Positions 52,082-59,595 are shown, counted from the stretch's first letter. The stretch: 64,000 nt of DNA from Flammeovirga sp. SJP92 (GCF_001583495.1 NZ_LQAQ01000034.1:1-64000), one strand, 5' to 3'. The notes: generated by a model not told the origin, from the sequence alone. Translations and numbers: made by a program.

Positions 52082-52816
52082 TTATTGACTTTGAAATGGG
52101 AGTGATAAATCTTTTGATAAAATTCCATAGACTTCATAAACACCCAACATTGGCAACTCTGAATCTGACGTATTGACTTGCATACGAGCAGTAACTGCAT
52201 CAAAATTGAAATTGGTTTTATGATTTATAAAAGCCACAGGAATTACAACCGATATACTCTTTCCTTCTGTCACTACTTGATAACCTGGAGAATCCATATA
52301 CATTGGCATTCCAGTATTGGTGGGTGGCAGAGTAACATTTGGGGCATCGACCTCAAACTGTTTAACTGACAAACCTCCTTTTACCCTTGGATCACTCACC
52401 AACAAAACCCAGTGAGGGTGCCAAACAACTCCATCATTTGTATAATTCTTATCGTTGTTTTCATCCCAAAGTGGAGTATCATCAAAATCAGGATGCGAAG
52501 TCAATGCCATGGCCACGATTCCTTCTTCGATCCCAAAACCTATATCCTCGCTTTTTAGTGACGTCGGAAAAACATAAGCAAACACTGGTGCCTCATCCAA
52601 TTGTCCAATGGCTATTGGTATTGTTTCTCCTGCCACACCTTGAACTTCCATAGACATCACAATTTGTTCTAAATCTTCATTATAGAAAGCAGAAGCTGAC
52701 GTTATACTAAAGTTCTCATTCACTTCAGTCTCTCCATGAATATCTTTTTCATTAGAACATGAAAAAAATGCTAGACCTAAAATCAATCCTACTATTCTTC
52801 TGTAATACGTTTTCAT
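52082..52816 (-). CDS. exported WHPHW-motif protein, lipoprotein paralogue
   Basis: This is a 244-residue lipoprotein started at the Met at 52816 (MKTYYRRIVGLILGLAFFSC). The longer open frame from 52927 runs inside the upstream gene and is not used. It is clearly homologous along its length to the next gene upstream. Shared blocks are ALTSHPDFDDTPLWDENND, DGVVWHPHWVLL, LPPTNTGMPMYMDSPGY and NFDAVTARMQV. The histidine/aspartate-rich WHPHW and DFDDTP segments could bind metal. I recognise no characterised family. It lies 10 bp after its paralogue, in the same transcript, downstream of the palindrome at 53584-53596. Confidence 0.8.
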   Translation of the reverse strand: MKTYYRRIVGLILGLAFFSCSNEKDIHGETEVNENFSITSASAFYNEDLEQIVMSMEVQGVAGETIPIAIGQLDEAPVFAYVFPTSLKSEDIGFGIEEGIVAMALTSHPDFDDTPLWDENNDKNYTNDGVVWHPHWVLLVSDPRVKGGLSVKQFEVDAPNVTLPPTNTGMPMYMDSPGYQVVTEGKSISVVIPVAFINHKTNFNFDAVTARMQVNTSDSELPMLGVYEVYGILSKDLSLPFQSQ

Positions 52817-52826
52817 AATGACCACT

Positions 52827-53564
52827 TTATAGATTATTACTAACTGTAAAAGGCAAAGACAAATCTCCAGAAGCGATTGAATACACAGCATAAACGCCAA
52901 GCATAGGATAGTTTGCATTGGAAGCATTGACCTGCATATAAGCAGTCACAGCGTCAAAATTAAACTGTGTTTTATGACTCATTCGATACGCTGGTACAAC
53001 AACTCTAACTTCATTTTCTTTGGTGATGACGGGATAACCTGGGGAATCCATATACATCGGCATTCCAGGATTTGTAGGTGGCAGGGTAACATTCTTGTCA
53101 TCAGGATTAAATTGTTTTACCGCCAATCCACCTGAAACTCTGGTATCCTCTGTCAGAACTACCCAGTGGGGATGCCAAATCACACCATCATTTGCATAAT
53201 TTCTATCATTGTTTTCATCCCATAACGGAGTGTCATCAAAATCAGGATGTGAAGTCAATGCTAAAGCTACAATCCCTTCAGTTGTGCTAAACCCCACATC
53301 TTCCGGTTTTAAAGTGGTTGGAAAAACGTACCCCAAAACTGGGGCACCATCCATTTTTCCAAAAGCTGAAGGAGTTGAATTGCCTGCCAAACCTTCCGTT
53401 TCAATCGTGAAAATAAGTTGGCTTAATCGGCTATCAAAAACCACAGATACATCAGTAATTTTTAGATCAGGACTATTTTTAAAGTTGGGATCTTCATTTT
53501 GTCCTTGAGCAAATACTGATAATGTAAAAATGAAGAGAAGAAGAAAACTTGCTAATTGTTTCAT
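52827..53564 (-). CDS. exported WHPHW-motif protein, soluble paralogue
   Basis: This is a 245-residue secreted or periplasmic protein (signal peptide MKQLASFLLLFIFTLSVFAQ, no lipobox Cys). It shares with the downstream lipoprotein the blocks ALTSHPDFDDTPLWDENND, DGVIWHPHWVVL, LPPTNPGMPMYMDSPGY and MLGVYAVYSI. The pair thus looks like a duplication with one soluble and one anchored copy. No known domain is recognised; the fold looks all-beta. A perfect TTAGGATTCCTAA palindrome lies 20 bp upstream of its start, so expression is probably controlled by the MarR-type regulator encoded 1.2 kb away. Confidence 0.8.
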   Translation of the reverse strand: MKQLASFLLLFIFTLSVFAQGQNEDPNFKNSPDLKITDVSVVFDSRLSQLIFTIETEGLAGNSTPSAFGKMDGAPVLGYVFPTTLKPEDVGFSTTEGIVALALTSHPDFDDTPLWDENNDRNYANDGVIWHPHWVVLTEDTRVSGGLAVKQFNPDDKNVTLPPTNPGMPMYMDSPGYPVITKENEVRVVVPAYRMSHKTQFNFDAVTAYMQVNASNANYPMLGVYAVYSIASGDLSLPFTVSNNL

Positions 53565-53583
53565 AAAAAATAGATTTTTTAAA

Positions 53584-53596
53584 TTAGGATTCCTAA
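53584..53596. promoter_or_regulatory. putative MarR operator, perfect copy
   Basis: TTAGGATTCCTAA is a perfect 6+1+6 palindrome located 20 bp upstream of the soluble paralogue's start codon. It is followed by CTTTTT, as is the copy at 53900-53912. Confidence 0.65.
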
Positions 53597-53618
53597 CTTT
53601 TTGTATTAAAAAAATAGA

Positions 53619-53852
53619 TTAAGATTTAACATCTTCTAGAGAAGCACCAAAATTGATGTGGAGAACATTTCCATTTGGTGTAACCAAAGCTGGGACGGAT
53701 TTCACACCTGCTTTTTCTGCATTCTCAATTTTACCTCTTTCCTCTCCTAGGTGAACGACTTCTACCTTTTCAGACCCAATCAAATGGATAAGATCTTGTT
53801 CTGCACTTACACAAACTGGACAACCTGCGTGATAAAAAATTGACTTACTCAT
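53619..53852 (-). CDS. small thioredoxin/glutaredoxin-fold protein (CPVC)
   Basis: This is a 77-residue thioredoxin-fold protein. MSKSIFYHAGCPVC puts a CxxC active site (Cys11, Cys14) after the first strand, and VKSVPALV carries the expected cis-Pro (Pro54). It has no signal peptide, so it should act in the cytosol as a thiol-disulfide oxidoreductase. It lies 54 bp upstream of the soluble paralogue gene in the same direction. An ATAGGATTCCTAA palindrome 47 bp upstream of its start makes it the probable first gene of the putative MarR-controlled operon. Its small size resembles glutaredoxin-like regulatory thioredoxins. Confidence 0.85.
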   Translation of the reverse strand: MSKSIFYHAGCPVCVSAEQDLIHLIGSEKVEVVHLGEERGKIENAEKAGVKSVPALVTPNGNVLHINFGASLEDVKS

Positions 53853-53899
53853 TTTATTAAAATTTAGAGTGTTAAGCGATATTGCTGATGTAAATATAA

Positions 53900-53912
53900 A
53901 TAGGATTCCTAA
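53900..53912. promoter_or_regulatory. putative MarR operator, near-perfect copy
   Basis: ATAGGATTCCTAA matches the palindrome at 53584-53596 at 12 of 13 positions, with the same CTTTT flank. It lies 47 bp upstream of the thioredoxin-like gene, next to a TATATTTA stretch on the minus strand that may be its -7 element. Confidence 0.6.
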
Positions 53913-54017
53913 CTTTTAAAATTTTCATGCTAGTTTTTTTTCTTTTTTGATAAAATGAGTGCTTTTTCCTCTTAAGTTAGAGGGTATACTTCTCTATTCG
54001 TAACCTTTATGAAACAA

Positions 54018-54055
54018 AAAAATAGACATCCCTATATAAAGGAATGTCTATTTTT
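54018..54055. terminator. terminator hairpin
   Basis: AAAAATAGACAT (54018-54029) and ATGTCTATTTTT (54044-54055) pair perfectly with A/T runs. It lies 54 nt beyond the stop of the lipoprotein gene at 54109-54582 and works on either strand. Confidence 0.8.
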
Positions 54056-54108
54056 AAAGATCAAATTAGTAATTAATAAACTTAATTCCATTCTTGACCC
54101 AATATTAA

Positions 54109-54582
54109 TTACTTCTCAATGAGAGCAATTTTTTCATTTACTTTATCCATAAAAGTATGAAGATATTCAGGAACATTGTCCTTCATTTGGTCTATTCTCC
54201 AACTTCTAACATTTCCATTTTGTGACAGCTTAATGTATAAACCACCACCATCTGCACAATCGGGACATCCAAATGCTCCATCACTTTCATTTAAAAGTTC
54301 AGTAGGAAAATAGTCTCCCAAATTTTTCACCTGGGCAAAAGAATCATTACTCATTTCAATAAATTGAAGATCTTGCCCTGTGTAATCATTCTTCACGTCT
54401 TCGTATAATTTTTGGTCTGTCAGCATGTAAGTTTGAACACATCCAGCCCCATCGCCAGCACACATACCGTAAAAGTGACCAAAGACGAGATAGTCTTGTT
54501 CATTAATTTCGATGATATCATCACTCTTGTCGCATGAAAATAACAAAAAGCCAAAAGTTAGAATCAATAATAGATTTTTCAT
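54109..54582 (-). CDS. lipoprotein, function unknown
   Basis: This is a 157-residue lipoprotein (lipobox LLFSC). The mature part has four further cysteines in two pairs (YGMCAGDGAGC and AFGCPDCADGGGLYIKL), a pattern seen in uncharacterised Bacteroidota lipoproteins. The CPDCADGGG stretch suggests a disulfide or metal site. It has its own terminator and no operon partner. Confidence 0.75.
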   Translation of the reverse strand: MKNLLLILTFGFLLFSCDKSDDIIEINEQDYLVFGHFYGMCAGDGAGCVQTYMLTDQKLYEDVKNDYTGQDLQFIEMSNDSFAQVKNLGDYFPTELLNESDGAFGCPDCADGGGLYIKLSQNGNVRSWRIDQMKDNVPEYLHTFMDKVNEKIALIEK

Positions 54583-54680
54583 TATATTAGTTTTTATTTA
54601 TGAGTAATTAGAAGTTTAAATGTTTTTGCTTTAAGTTTCTAACTTACAAAGTTTAATTAAAGTATACAAAATATATTGAC

Positions 54681-54710
54681 AAAAAAGGCCTCAATAATTG
54701 AGACCCTTTT
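54681..54710 (-). terminator. terminator of the SDR gene
   Basis: On the minus strand AAAAGGGTCTCAA pairs with TTGAGGCCTTTTTT around a 3-nt loop, with two wobble pairs, and ends in a T-run. It lies 46 nt past the SDR stop codon. Confidence 0.8.
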
Positions 54711-54755
54711 CTTCCGTCATCTTTACTCTCACTATTCATTTGTCGATATTCAGAG

Positions 54756-55592
54756 TTAATCTTTTGGCAACAACATATCGTCGAGTGTTTCAATAAACTG
54801 TTGGCGTGGCATTGTATCAATCATACCTTTTAGCATTTCTGCATCTGCTCCTACAATGTTATGAACAGGCATATCTGTGGTAACACACTCATAAATTTTA
54901 TCAGCAACTTCCTGAGGGTCGGCTACCTGACCACTTTGTTCCTGCATTTGTTGAACTACAGTTAAAAAATGAGCTCCTATTTTTGCTGATGCAGTTTGGA
55001 TTTCTTCATCACCCCCTTCAAAATTGTTATCGCTAGCATTCACGAAGTTTGTTCCGAACGCTCCAGGTGCAATAGCTTTTACATTTATACCAAAAGGTTT
55101 ATATTCCATTGCCATCGATTCCGTTAAACCTTCAACAGCCCATTTTGTAGCGGAGTAAGTAGAGGTTAGAGTTAAACCCATGTACCCTGCCATAGATGTA
55201 ATATTGATCACACTACCGCTTTTTTGTTTACGCATATGTGGCAATACTTCTCTACAAACACGCATTACTCCAAAAACATTGGTTTCAAACATGGCATAAA
55301 TTTGTTCTTCTGTAAATTGTTCTAAGAATGAATGTCCACCATATCCTGCATTGTTTACCAAAGCATCAATACTACCAAATTTTTCTAATCCATCGTTCAC
55401 CGCTTTCTTTACACTCTCATTACTTGTAACATCTAGTGCGGTCACAAAGACATTATCGAGCTTATTCAATTCTGTTTCTTTTTCAGGAGAACGCATTGTT
55501 GCAATTACATTCCAACCTTCTTTGTGAAACTTCTTAGCCGCTAGTTTTCCGAATCCTGAGCTGCACCCTGTGATTAAAACTGTTTTATTCAT
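54756..55592 (-). CDS. short-chain dehydrogenase/reductase
   Basis: This is a classical SDR oxidoreductase of 278 aa. The NAD(P)-binding VLITGCSSGFGKLAAKKF is at the N-terminus and NNAGYGG near residue 81. The catalytic Ser is in INITSM, and YSATKWAVEG carries the Tyr-x-x-x-Lys pair around 145-160. PGAFGTNFVNAS completes the cofactor region. Its substrate is unknown; the sequence type resembles oxidoreductases related to SDR_a5 proteins. It is monocistronic. Confidence 0.9.
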   Translation of the reverse strand: MNKTVLITGCSSGFGKLAAKKFHKEGWNVIATMRSPEKETELNKLDNVFVTALDVTSNESVKKAVNDGLEKFGSIDALVNNAGYGGHSFLEQFTEEQIYAMFETNVFGVMRVCREVLPHMRKQKSGSVINITSMAGYMGLTLTSTYSATKWAVEGLTESMAMEYKPFGINVKAIAPGAFGTNFVNASDNNFEGGDEEIQTASAKIGAHFLTVVQQMQEQSGQVADPQEVADKIYECVTTDMPVHNIVGADAEMLKGMIDTMPRQQFIETLDDMLLPKD

Positions 55593-55781
55593 GTTATCAG
55601 CGTTTTATAAATGATATACACAAATTTAGTAGTAGCTAAAACGATAAAAGTATACATATTGAAGCATTATGTATACATATCGGATATTAGCAGGTTATGA
55701 AAATTTAGTTATTATTATTCGTTGAGGGACCAAAGCTTCAACTTGTACTTAGTATCTGTGATTTTCCTCTGATATAAGCCT

Positions 55782-56318
55782 TTATTCAGTCGTAATTCTT
55801 TCAGAACCTATACATGTTGTGACTAAGACAGCAGGAATTTCACCTCTATTATGCCACCTGTGCCTTGTTCCATTTTGAATAATTGAGTCTCCTTGATTCA
55901 TCTCTAGCTCTACGTTATCATCTAATTCCAAAACAATGGAACCTGATATCAAATAAGTGCAATCAACCGTATCTGTGGTGTGCATACCAGGGTTTTCGGA
56001 TTCAAAATGTTGTAAAAAACCTGGTACTAAGCTTTCTATTTCTTCTTTTGATTTTGGCTTGTCATTTTTTTGTGATTTAGGCGGAACAATCCATATGAAA
56101 AAACGATGTCCTCCAACTTTTGGAAACCAATCAAGGTACTCTTCCATTGTACCATCATCAGGGTGTTTTGGAATGGTATCACTTCCCCATAGTTGCATAA
56201 ATTCTTTTCCTCCACCAAGGTCTATCTTTTCTACAATGGCATCATTTACTATAATGGATTTCCCTTCTTTTGAATGACCTGTTACAATTCTTCTGAATTC
56301 TTTCTTTTTGTTTTCCAT
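55782..56318 (-). CDS. cupin domain protein
   Basis: This is a 178-residue cytosolic protein started at the Met at 56318 (MENKKKEFRRIVTG). The C-terminal half is a cupin (SGSIVLELDDNVELEMNQGDSIIQNGTRHRWHN), giving a metal- or ligand-binding beta-barrel. The N-terminal half (GKSIIVNDAIVEKIDLGGGKEFMQLWGSD) is the usual lead-in of small cupins related to polyketide-type or sugar-modifying proteins. Its function is unknown. It lies 189 bp upstream of the SDR gene in the same direction, so the two may be functionally linked. Confidence 0.85.
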   Translation of the reverse strand: MENKKKEFRRIVTGHSKEGKSIIVNDAIVEKIDLGGGKEFMQLWGSDTIPKHPDDGTMEEYLDWFPKVGGHRFFIWIVPPKSQKNDKPKSKEEIESLVPGFLQHFESENPGMHTTDTVDCTYLISGSIVLELDDNVELEMNQGDSIIQNGTRHRWHNRGEIPAVLVTTCIGSERITTE

Positions 56319-56352
56319 GTATTTGAAATTGAGTGTAAACTTAAAACTGAAC

Positions 56353-56400
56353 AAGCCTCTATGGTTTTCAAAGTATTTACTTTAAAAACCATAGAGGCTT
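56353..56400. other. 48-nt near-perfect hairpin
   Basis: AAGCCTCTATGGTTTT (56353-56368) is the reverse complement of the arm 56385-56400. Inside it AAAGTA (56370-56375) pairs with TACTTT (56378-56383), so almost the whole element is one stem. It lies upstream of the cupin gene. On the plus strand it is followed by TCATTTTTA and would act as a terminator, but no plus-strand gene precedes it. Confidence 0.7.
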
Positions 56401-56489
56401 CATTTTTATTACTAGATTAGTACATTGTAACTAAATTACCGTGAAATTATAGTCAATTAATTTGCAAGCTTTTATGTCCTACTTTCAAG

Positions 56490-56660
56490 CTTCCTTCTTC
56501 TTCATTTTTCCATTGATGAAAAACGAAGCAAAAAATCTAGGCTTAGAAGTCAAAAGCTAAATTTCATTCCACTCGCCTAAATGATTTTAAACTCGCTTTG
56601 CTCAAACAAGAAAATCATTTTTAACGGCTCAATTCATGAAATTCTTAACGCTTTTCCCTT
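56490..56660. repeat. nested-hairpin non-coding element
   Basis: Three nested or adjacent stems occur here. CTTCATTTTTC (56500-56510) pairs with GAAAAACGAAG (56518-56528), one mismatch. AATTTCAT (56560-56567) pairs with ATGAAATT (56636-56643). Within that, AAATGATTTT (56579-56588) pairs with AAAATCATTT (56611-56620). It is non-coding and reads like a structured intergenic repeat unit. It shares the gap 56319-56856 with the hairpins at 56353-56400 and 56710-56739. Confidence 0.55.
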
Positions 56661-56709
56661 CAAGGCCAGGGGGAGTACTACCAAACTATAATGGTATAAA
56701 GCTCAATAG

Positions 56710-56739
56710 CACGAATGTTAAACGTTAGCGTCATTCGTG
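56710..56739. repeat. ACGCTAACG hairpin, copy 1
   Basis: CACGAATG (56710-56717) and CATTCGTG (56732-56739) flank a loop containing TTAAACGTTAGCGT. On the opposite strand the core reads ATGACGCTAACGTTTAACAT, the same as in the hairpin at 57992-58025. Confidence 0.7.
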
Positions 56740-56856
56740 TCCTTCAAATCATCAGAAATCTCCTGATTTCTATACACTTAAATAACGAAAACTTAGTTTA
56801 CAATGTATTAGTACCTAGACAATAGTATTTAATTTTATTTTTGTTTTAGTACAGAT

Positions 56857-57438
56857 CTAAAGTATTGTTGTATACCTTTTGTACTTTGCTGTAATTTGAG
56901 TTTTTACGTATCCCTTGAATGTGTATAGATTTCTTGTAGAAGTCACTATAATAAGGTCGTCTTCTACATCAATCTGATCAGGAAAAACGAATCGTGCATC
57001 AGCCACTCCATTTGAAATTACAGGCTCAGGGTTTATCAAATCGATGACCTTTTGACTATCATCAAATTGGAAAAGACTTGTGATGGCATATCTCGCATAA
57101 TCCAAGGTGTAAGAGGGATAATATTTTGTTGAATCAAACGCTACTCCTGGTTCCACTCCAATATACTCAATAGGCCAATGTTCTGTAAATAGATTCGAAT
57201 TTTCATTAATCATTAAAGAGATTCCTGCATTTACTATTTCAACGTTTTCTTCTAAAAGATTTCTGGACGTTTTACCATCCATATTTAGATCAACTGCTAC
57301 GTCTGAAGTCGCTGATACAATTTCATACTGACCTTGAAATTTTTCTTTTAGAATGCTATTCGTGTGTTCAGCATCGTTGTTTTTACAACCGAACAAAGAA
57401 AATAGAAGAGCAATGATAGTTAGTGTTTTTTCTTTCAT
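56857..57438 (-). CDS. lipoprotein, function unknown
   Basis: This is a hypothetical lipoprotein of 193 aa when started at the Met at 57438 (MKEKTLTIIALLFSLFGC); another Met at 57453 is possible. After the lipobox Cys it is mostly beta-sheet (QGQYEIVSATSDVAVDLNMDGKTSRNLLEE). The DLNMDGKTSRNL block is often seen in Bacteroidota lipocalin-like or DUF5004-like lipoproteins. I do not assign a family. It lies between two repeat-rich non-coding regions with no operon partner. Confidence 0.72.
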   Translation of the reverse strand: MKEKTLTIIALLFSLFGCKNNDAEHTNSILKEKFQGQYEIVSATSDVAVDLNMDGKTSRNLLEENVEIVNAGISLMINENSNLFTEHWPIEYIGVEPGVAFDSTKYYPSYTLDYARYAITSLFQFDDSQKVIDLINPEPVISNGVADARFVFPDQIDVEDDLIIVTSTRNLYTFKGYVKTQITAKYKRYTTIL

Positions 57439-57589
57439 AACTTGGTTTTTCATTTAAAAATGAAATCTAAATATTATTTCTCTTCTTTTCTCGTGTTGAA
57501 TGTAAACATATCATTAATAAATCACCCTGTAAATGAACGTTCCTGCAACGGTCAAATTAGTGTTAAGCAGGAGATCGCACTTGTAGTAG

Positions 57590-57690
57590 AAAGGGGGAAC
57601 TCTTTCCCCTATACATGGGAAAGGGTTTCCCATATAGAGGGGACATCTTTTCCCATTACTATGAGACCCTCTTTCCCATGGGTATGGGAC
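57590..57690. repeat. TTTCCC/GGGAAA imperfect repeat cluster
   Basis: Five TTTCCC or GGGAAA blocks occur in 100 bp. The first two pairs form an imperfect palindrome, CCCCTATACATGGGAAA against TTTCCCATATAGAGGGG. The composition is clearly richer in G+C than the surroundings. Confidence 0.6.
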
Positions 57691-57716
57691 GACTCCTCAC
57701 TGTCGATGCAGTACAT

Positions 57717-57818
57717 CCTAGCACGTACACACTGTACATAACGGTACGTACGGTTTGCGAGTGCTAGGACTTACACTCTGTACATATGCTACTATGTACA
57801 CGATGTAAGTCCTAGCAC
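57717..57818. repeat. competing inverted repeats
   Basis: GTGCTAGGACTTAC (57761-57774) and GTAAGTCCTAGCAC (57805-57818) are perfect 14-bp reverse complements. Inside them TGTACATA (57779-57786) pairs with TATGTACA (57793-57800). A second CCTAGCAC at 57717-57724 can pair with the same GTGCTAGG, so two mutually exclusive stems are possible. Confidence 0.75.
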
Positions 57819-57830
57819 TTACATTGATTT

Positions 57831-57950
57831 AATCCTTAATTACCAAAAACGGTTTGATCTTATTCGGAATACTGGCTTCTTTCAAACCACATTTTAATGG
57901 TGATTTGTAATATACAAACATGCCAATTTACGTGAGGGTAGATTGGCTTA
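57831..57950 (+). repeat. 120-bp direct repeat, copy A
   Basis: This block runs from AATCCTTAATTACC to GATTGGCTTA, including TATTCGGAATACTGGCTT and AAACCACATTTTAATGGTGA. It is nearly identical to copy B at 58126-58245, with scattered substitutions and a few indels. It does not code for protein. Confidence 0.8.
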
Positions 57951-57991
57951 TGTTTTTTTGTTTTAAGTTCGGAAACTTAAACAATAATATA

Positions 57992-58025
57992 GTTCGTAAT
58001 GACGCTAACGCTTAACATTACGAAC
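57992..58025. repeat. ACGCTAACG hairpin, copy 2
   Basis: GTTCGTAATG (57992-58001) and CATTACGAAC (58016-58025) are perfect arms around the loop ACGCTAACGCTTAA. The core matches the copy at 56710-56739 read on the other strand, while the arms differ in sequence but still pair. Confidence 0.7.
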
Positions 58026-58125
58026 AGTGGGAAGATCCTCTTTCTCATGGGTATGGGACAACTCCTTCAAATAGATGCAACACTGTACATGCCTGGACGT
58101 ACGGGTTGCGAGTCCTAACACTTGT

Positions 58126-58245
58126 AATCCTTAATTACAGCAAAATGGATTGATTTTATTCGGAATACTGGCTTATTTCAAACCACATTTTAATGGTGAT
58201 TGTAATATACAAACAAGCCAATTTACCTGAGAGTAGGTTGGCTTG
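58126..58245 (+). repeat. 120-bp direct repeat, copy B
   Basis: This is the second copy of the block at 57831-57950. It again contains TATTCGGAATACTGGCTT and AAACCACATTTTAATGGTGA and ends in GTTGGCTTGC. Confidence 0.8.
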
Positions 58246-58326
58246 CTTTATTGTTATAAGAAATGCCTCGGCATAAAGGCTTAGAACAGTCAGGAAAAAA
58301 AATAGTAATTATTGAGAGACAATCCT

Positions 58327-59523
58327 TTAATCTTCTCCATTGAGACTACTTTGTATTAATTTTTTAGTATAAAGCATAAATTCATCCTCTTTGCTACTTT
58401 TCTGATCAACATATTCTGATGGAACAAATTCTTCGCGCAAGCGACCATTTAAATGATACATTTTTTCAATGGAAACTGTAAAACCAAACTTACTATTCAA
58501 GAAATCAATTGTTTTAATTCCTCCTGCTAATCGACTCATTTCAGTGCCTACAACAATACCTCTGCCCATTCCATCAAGACCTATTGTCATGCCTTCTCCC
58601 ATACTACCTGTCCATCGGCCAACCAAAACATACAAAGGCTTTTTATATGTTTCCTTTCGAGGTGATACTTCTTTAATATATTTTCTTTTGATACTTTCAC
58701 ACTTTTGATAGCCTTGTGTAGTAGAAATAAATCGTCCTAATATAGGTTCAGCTACATCTGTATTTCCTCCGCTTGGTGTATTTCGTAAATCTAAAATTAG
58801 AGCATCGGTTTGCATTAAATGGAGCAAGGCTAAGTCTAAGGAATCCACTAGGCGAGAGTCACCAAGCGAATTATTGATTCGAATCACACCAATGTTGTTC
58901 TCAACTGAATAATCCAATACTGAATTACTTTCCTTGTAGTTTAATTGATCAAGATCCAGTTTTATGGTGGAGTTATTCTGAAGGCGAAGATCTAGAACCC
59001 TTGGTCGATGTAATTGTCCTGCTACAATTTTATTGGCTAGCCATTCTTTCACCTCGCTTTGGTTCTTTTGATGACATTTTGTTGGAAAATCTTCTATTGT
59101 TTTTGAAAAACGAATACCATTGAATTCCAAAATTTCTGCTCCAATAATATTTTCATCAAGAGTATTTACGAGCTGTGAGGAGAATACATTTTTTATAATA
59201 TATTTCCCTTCAATGTATTTGACGTAGACTGGTGCACTTAATCGGTACGACTGACCAGTATTGACATTTAAATGTATATGAGAGTCATACAATTCGTTGA
59301 GGACATTTTCATAAAAAAGTACTTTATTGTAATCAGTAGTAAGGGTATCCACAGCTGATATATATTCCGATCTGATACAATCCAGTATCGCTTTTTTCTC
59401 CTCTTTATAAATAAATTCCGTGGATAGTTTGTCTGTAAAGTCTAGAAATTCTTTTACATTTTCTGATTCCTTTTTAGAGTTACAACTCACTAATAATAAA
59501 AGGAATAATATGTAGTTTTTCAT
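58327..59523 (-). CDS. S41 family peptidase-like lipoprotein
   Basis: This is a 398-residue lipoprotein (lipobox LLLVSC). The C-terminal half is an S41 (C-terminal-processing/tricorn-like) peptidase fold: IGVIRINNSLGDSRLVDSLDLAL and DALILDLRNTPSGGNTDVAEPILGRF. YVLVGRWTGSMGEGMTIGL has the serine of TGSMGE in the nucleophile position near residue 304. No PDZ domain is evident between the N-terminal helical part and the catalytic part. It probably cleaves peptides in the periplasm; the substrate is unknown. Confidence 0.82.
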   Translation of the reverse strand: MKNYILFLLLLVSCNSKKESENVKEFLDFTDKLSTEFIYKEEKKAILDCIRSEYISAVDTLTTDYNKVLFYENVLNELYDSHIHLNVNTGQSYRLSAPVYVKYIEGKYIIKNVFSSQLVNTLDENIIGAEILEFNGIRFSKTIEDFPTKCHQKNQSEVKEWLANKIVAGQLHRPRVLDLRLQNNSTIKLDLDQLNYKESNSVLDYSVENNIGVIRINNSLGDSRLVDSLDLALLHLMQTDALILDLRNTPSGGNTDVAEPILGRFISTTQGYQKCESIKRKYIKEVSPRKETYKKPLYVLVGRWTGSMGEGMTIGLDGMGRGIVVGTEMSRLAGGIKTIDFLNSKFGFTVSIEKMYHLNGRLREEFVPSEYVDQKSSKEDEFMLYTKKLIQSSLNGED

Positions 59524-59595
59524 AATTTATGGTTGGTAGTGTATAATGTATTAGCACCAAACCTCTTAGGAGTTGAAATCAATCTCTTCCTGTAA

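Larger units (their letters stand above)
57439..58326. other. 888-bp repeat-rich non-coding region
   Basis: No ORF here looks genuine. The region contains GC-richer inverted repeats (57590-57818), an ACGCTAACG hairpin (57992-58025) and a duplicated ~120-bp block (57831-57950 and 58126-58245). The segment before the block is also repeated in degenerate form: TTTCNCATGGGTATGGGAC at about 57672 and 58042, and GTACG(G)GTTTGCGAG-like words at about 57747 and 58099. Confidence 0.7.

Noticed and set aside
52817-52927. N-terminal extension of the WHPHW lipoprotein
   Set aside because: It lies inside the upstream paralogue's coding sequence. A normal lipoprotein signal starts at the Met at 52816.
57442-57741. 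99-residue plus-strand open frame in the repeat-rich gap
   Set aside because: It overlaps the 5' end of the lipoprotein gene on the other strand and runs through the TTTCCC palindromes. It has no domain or export signal. Its repetitive peptide simply reflects the DNA repeats.
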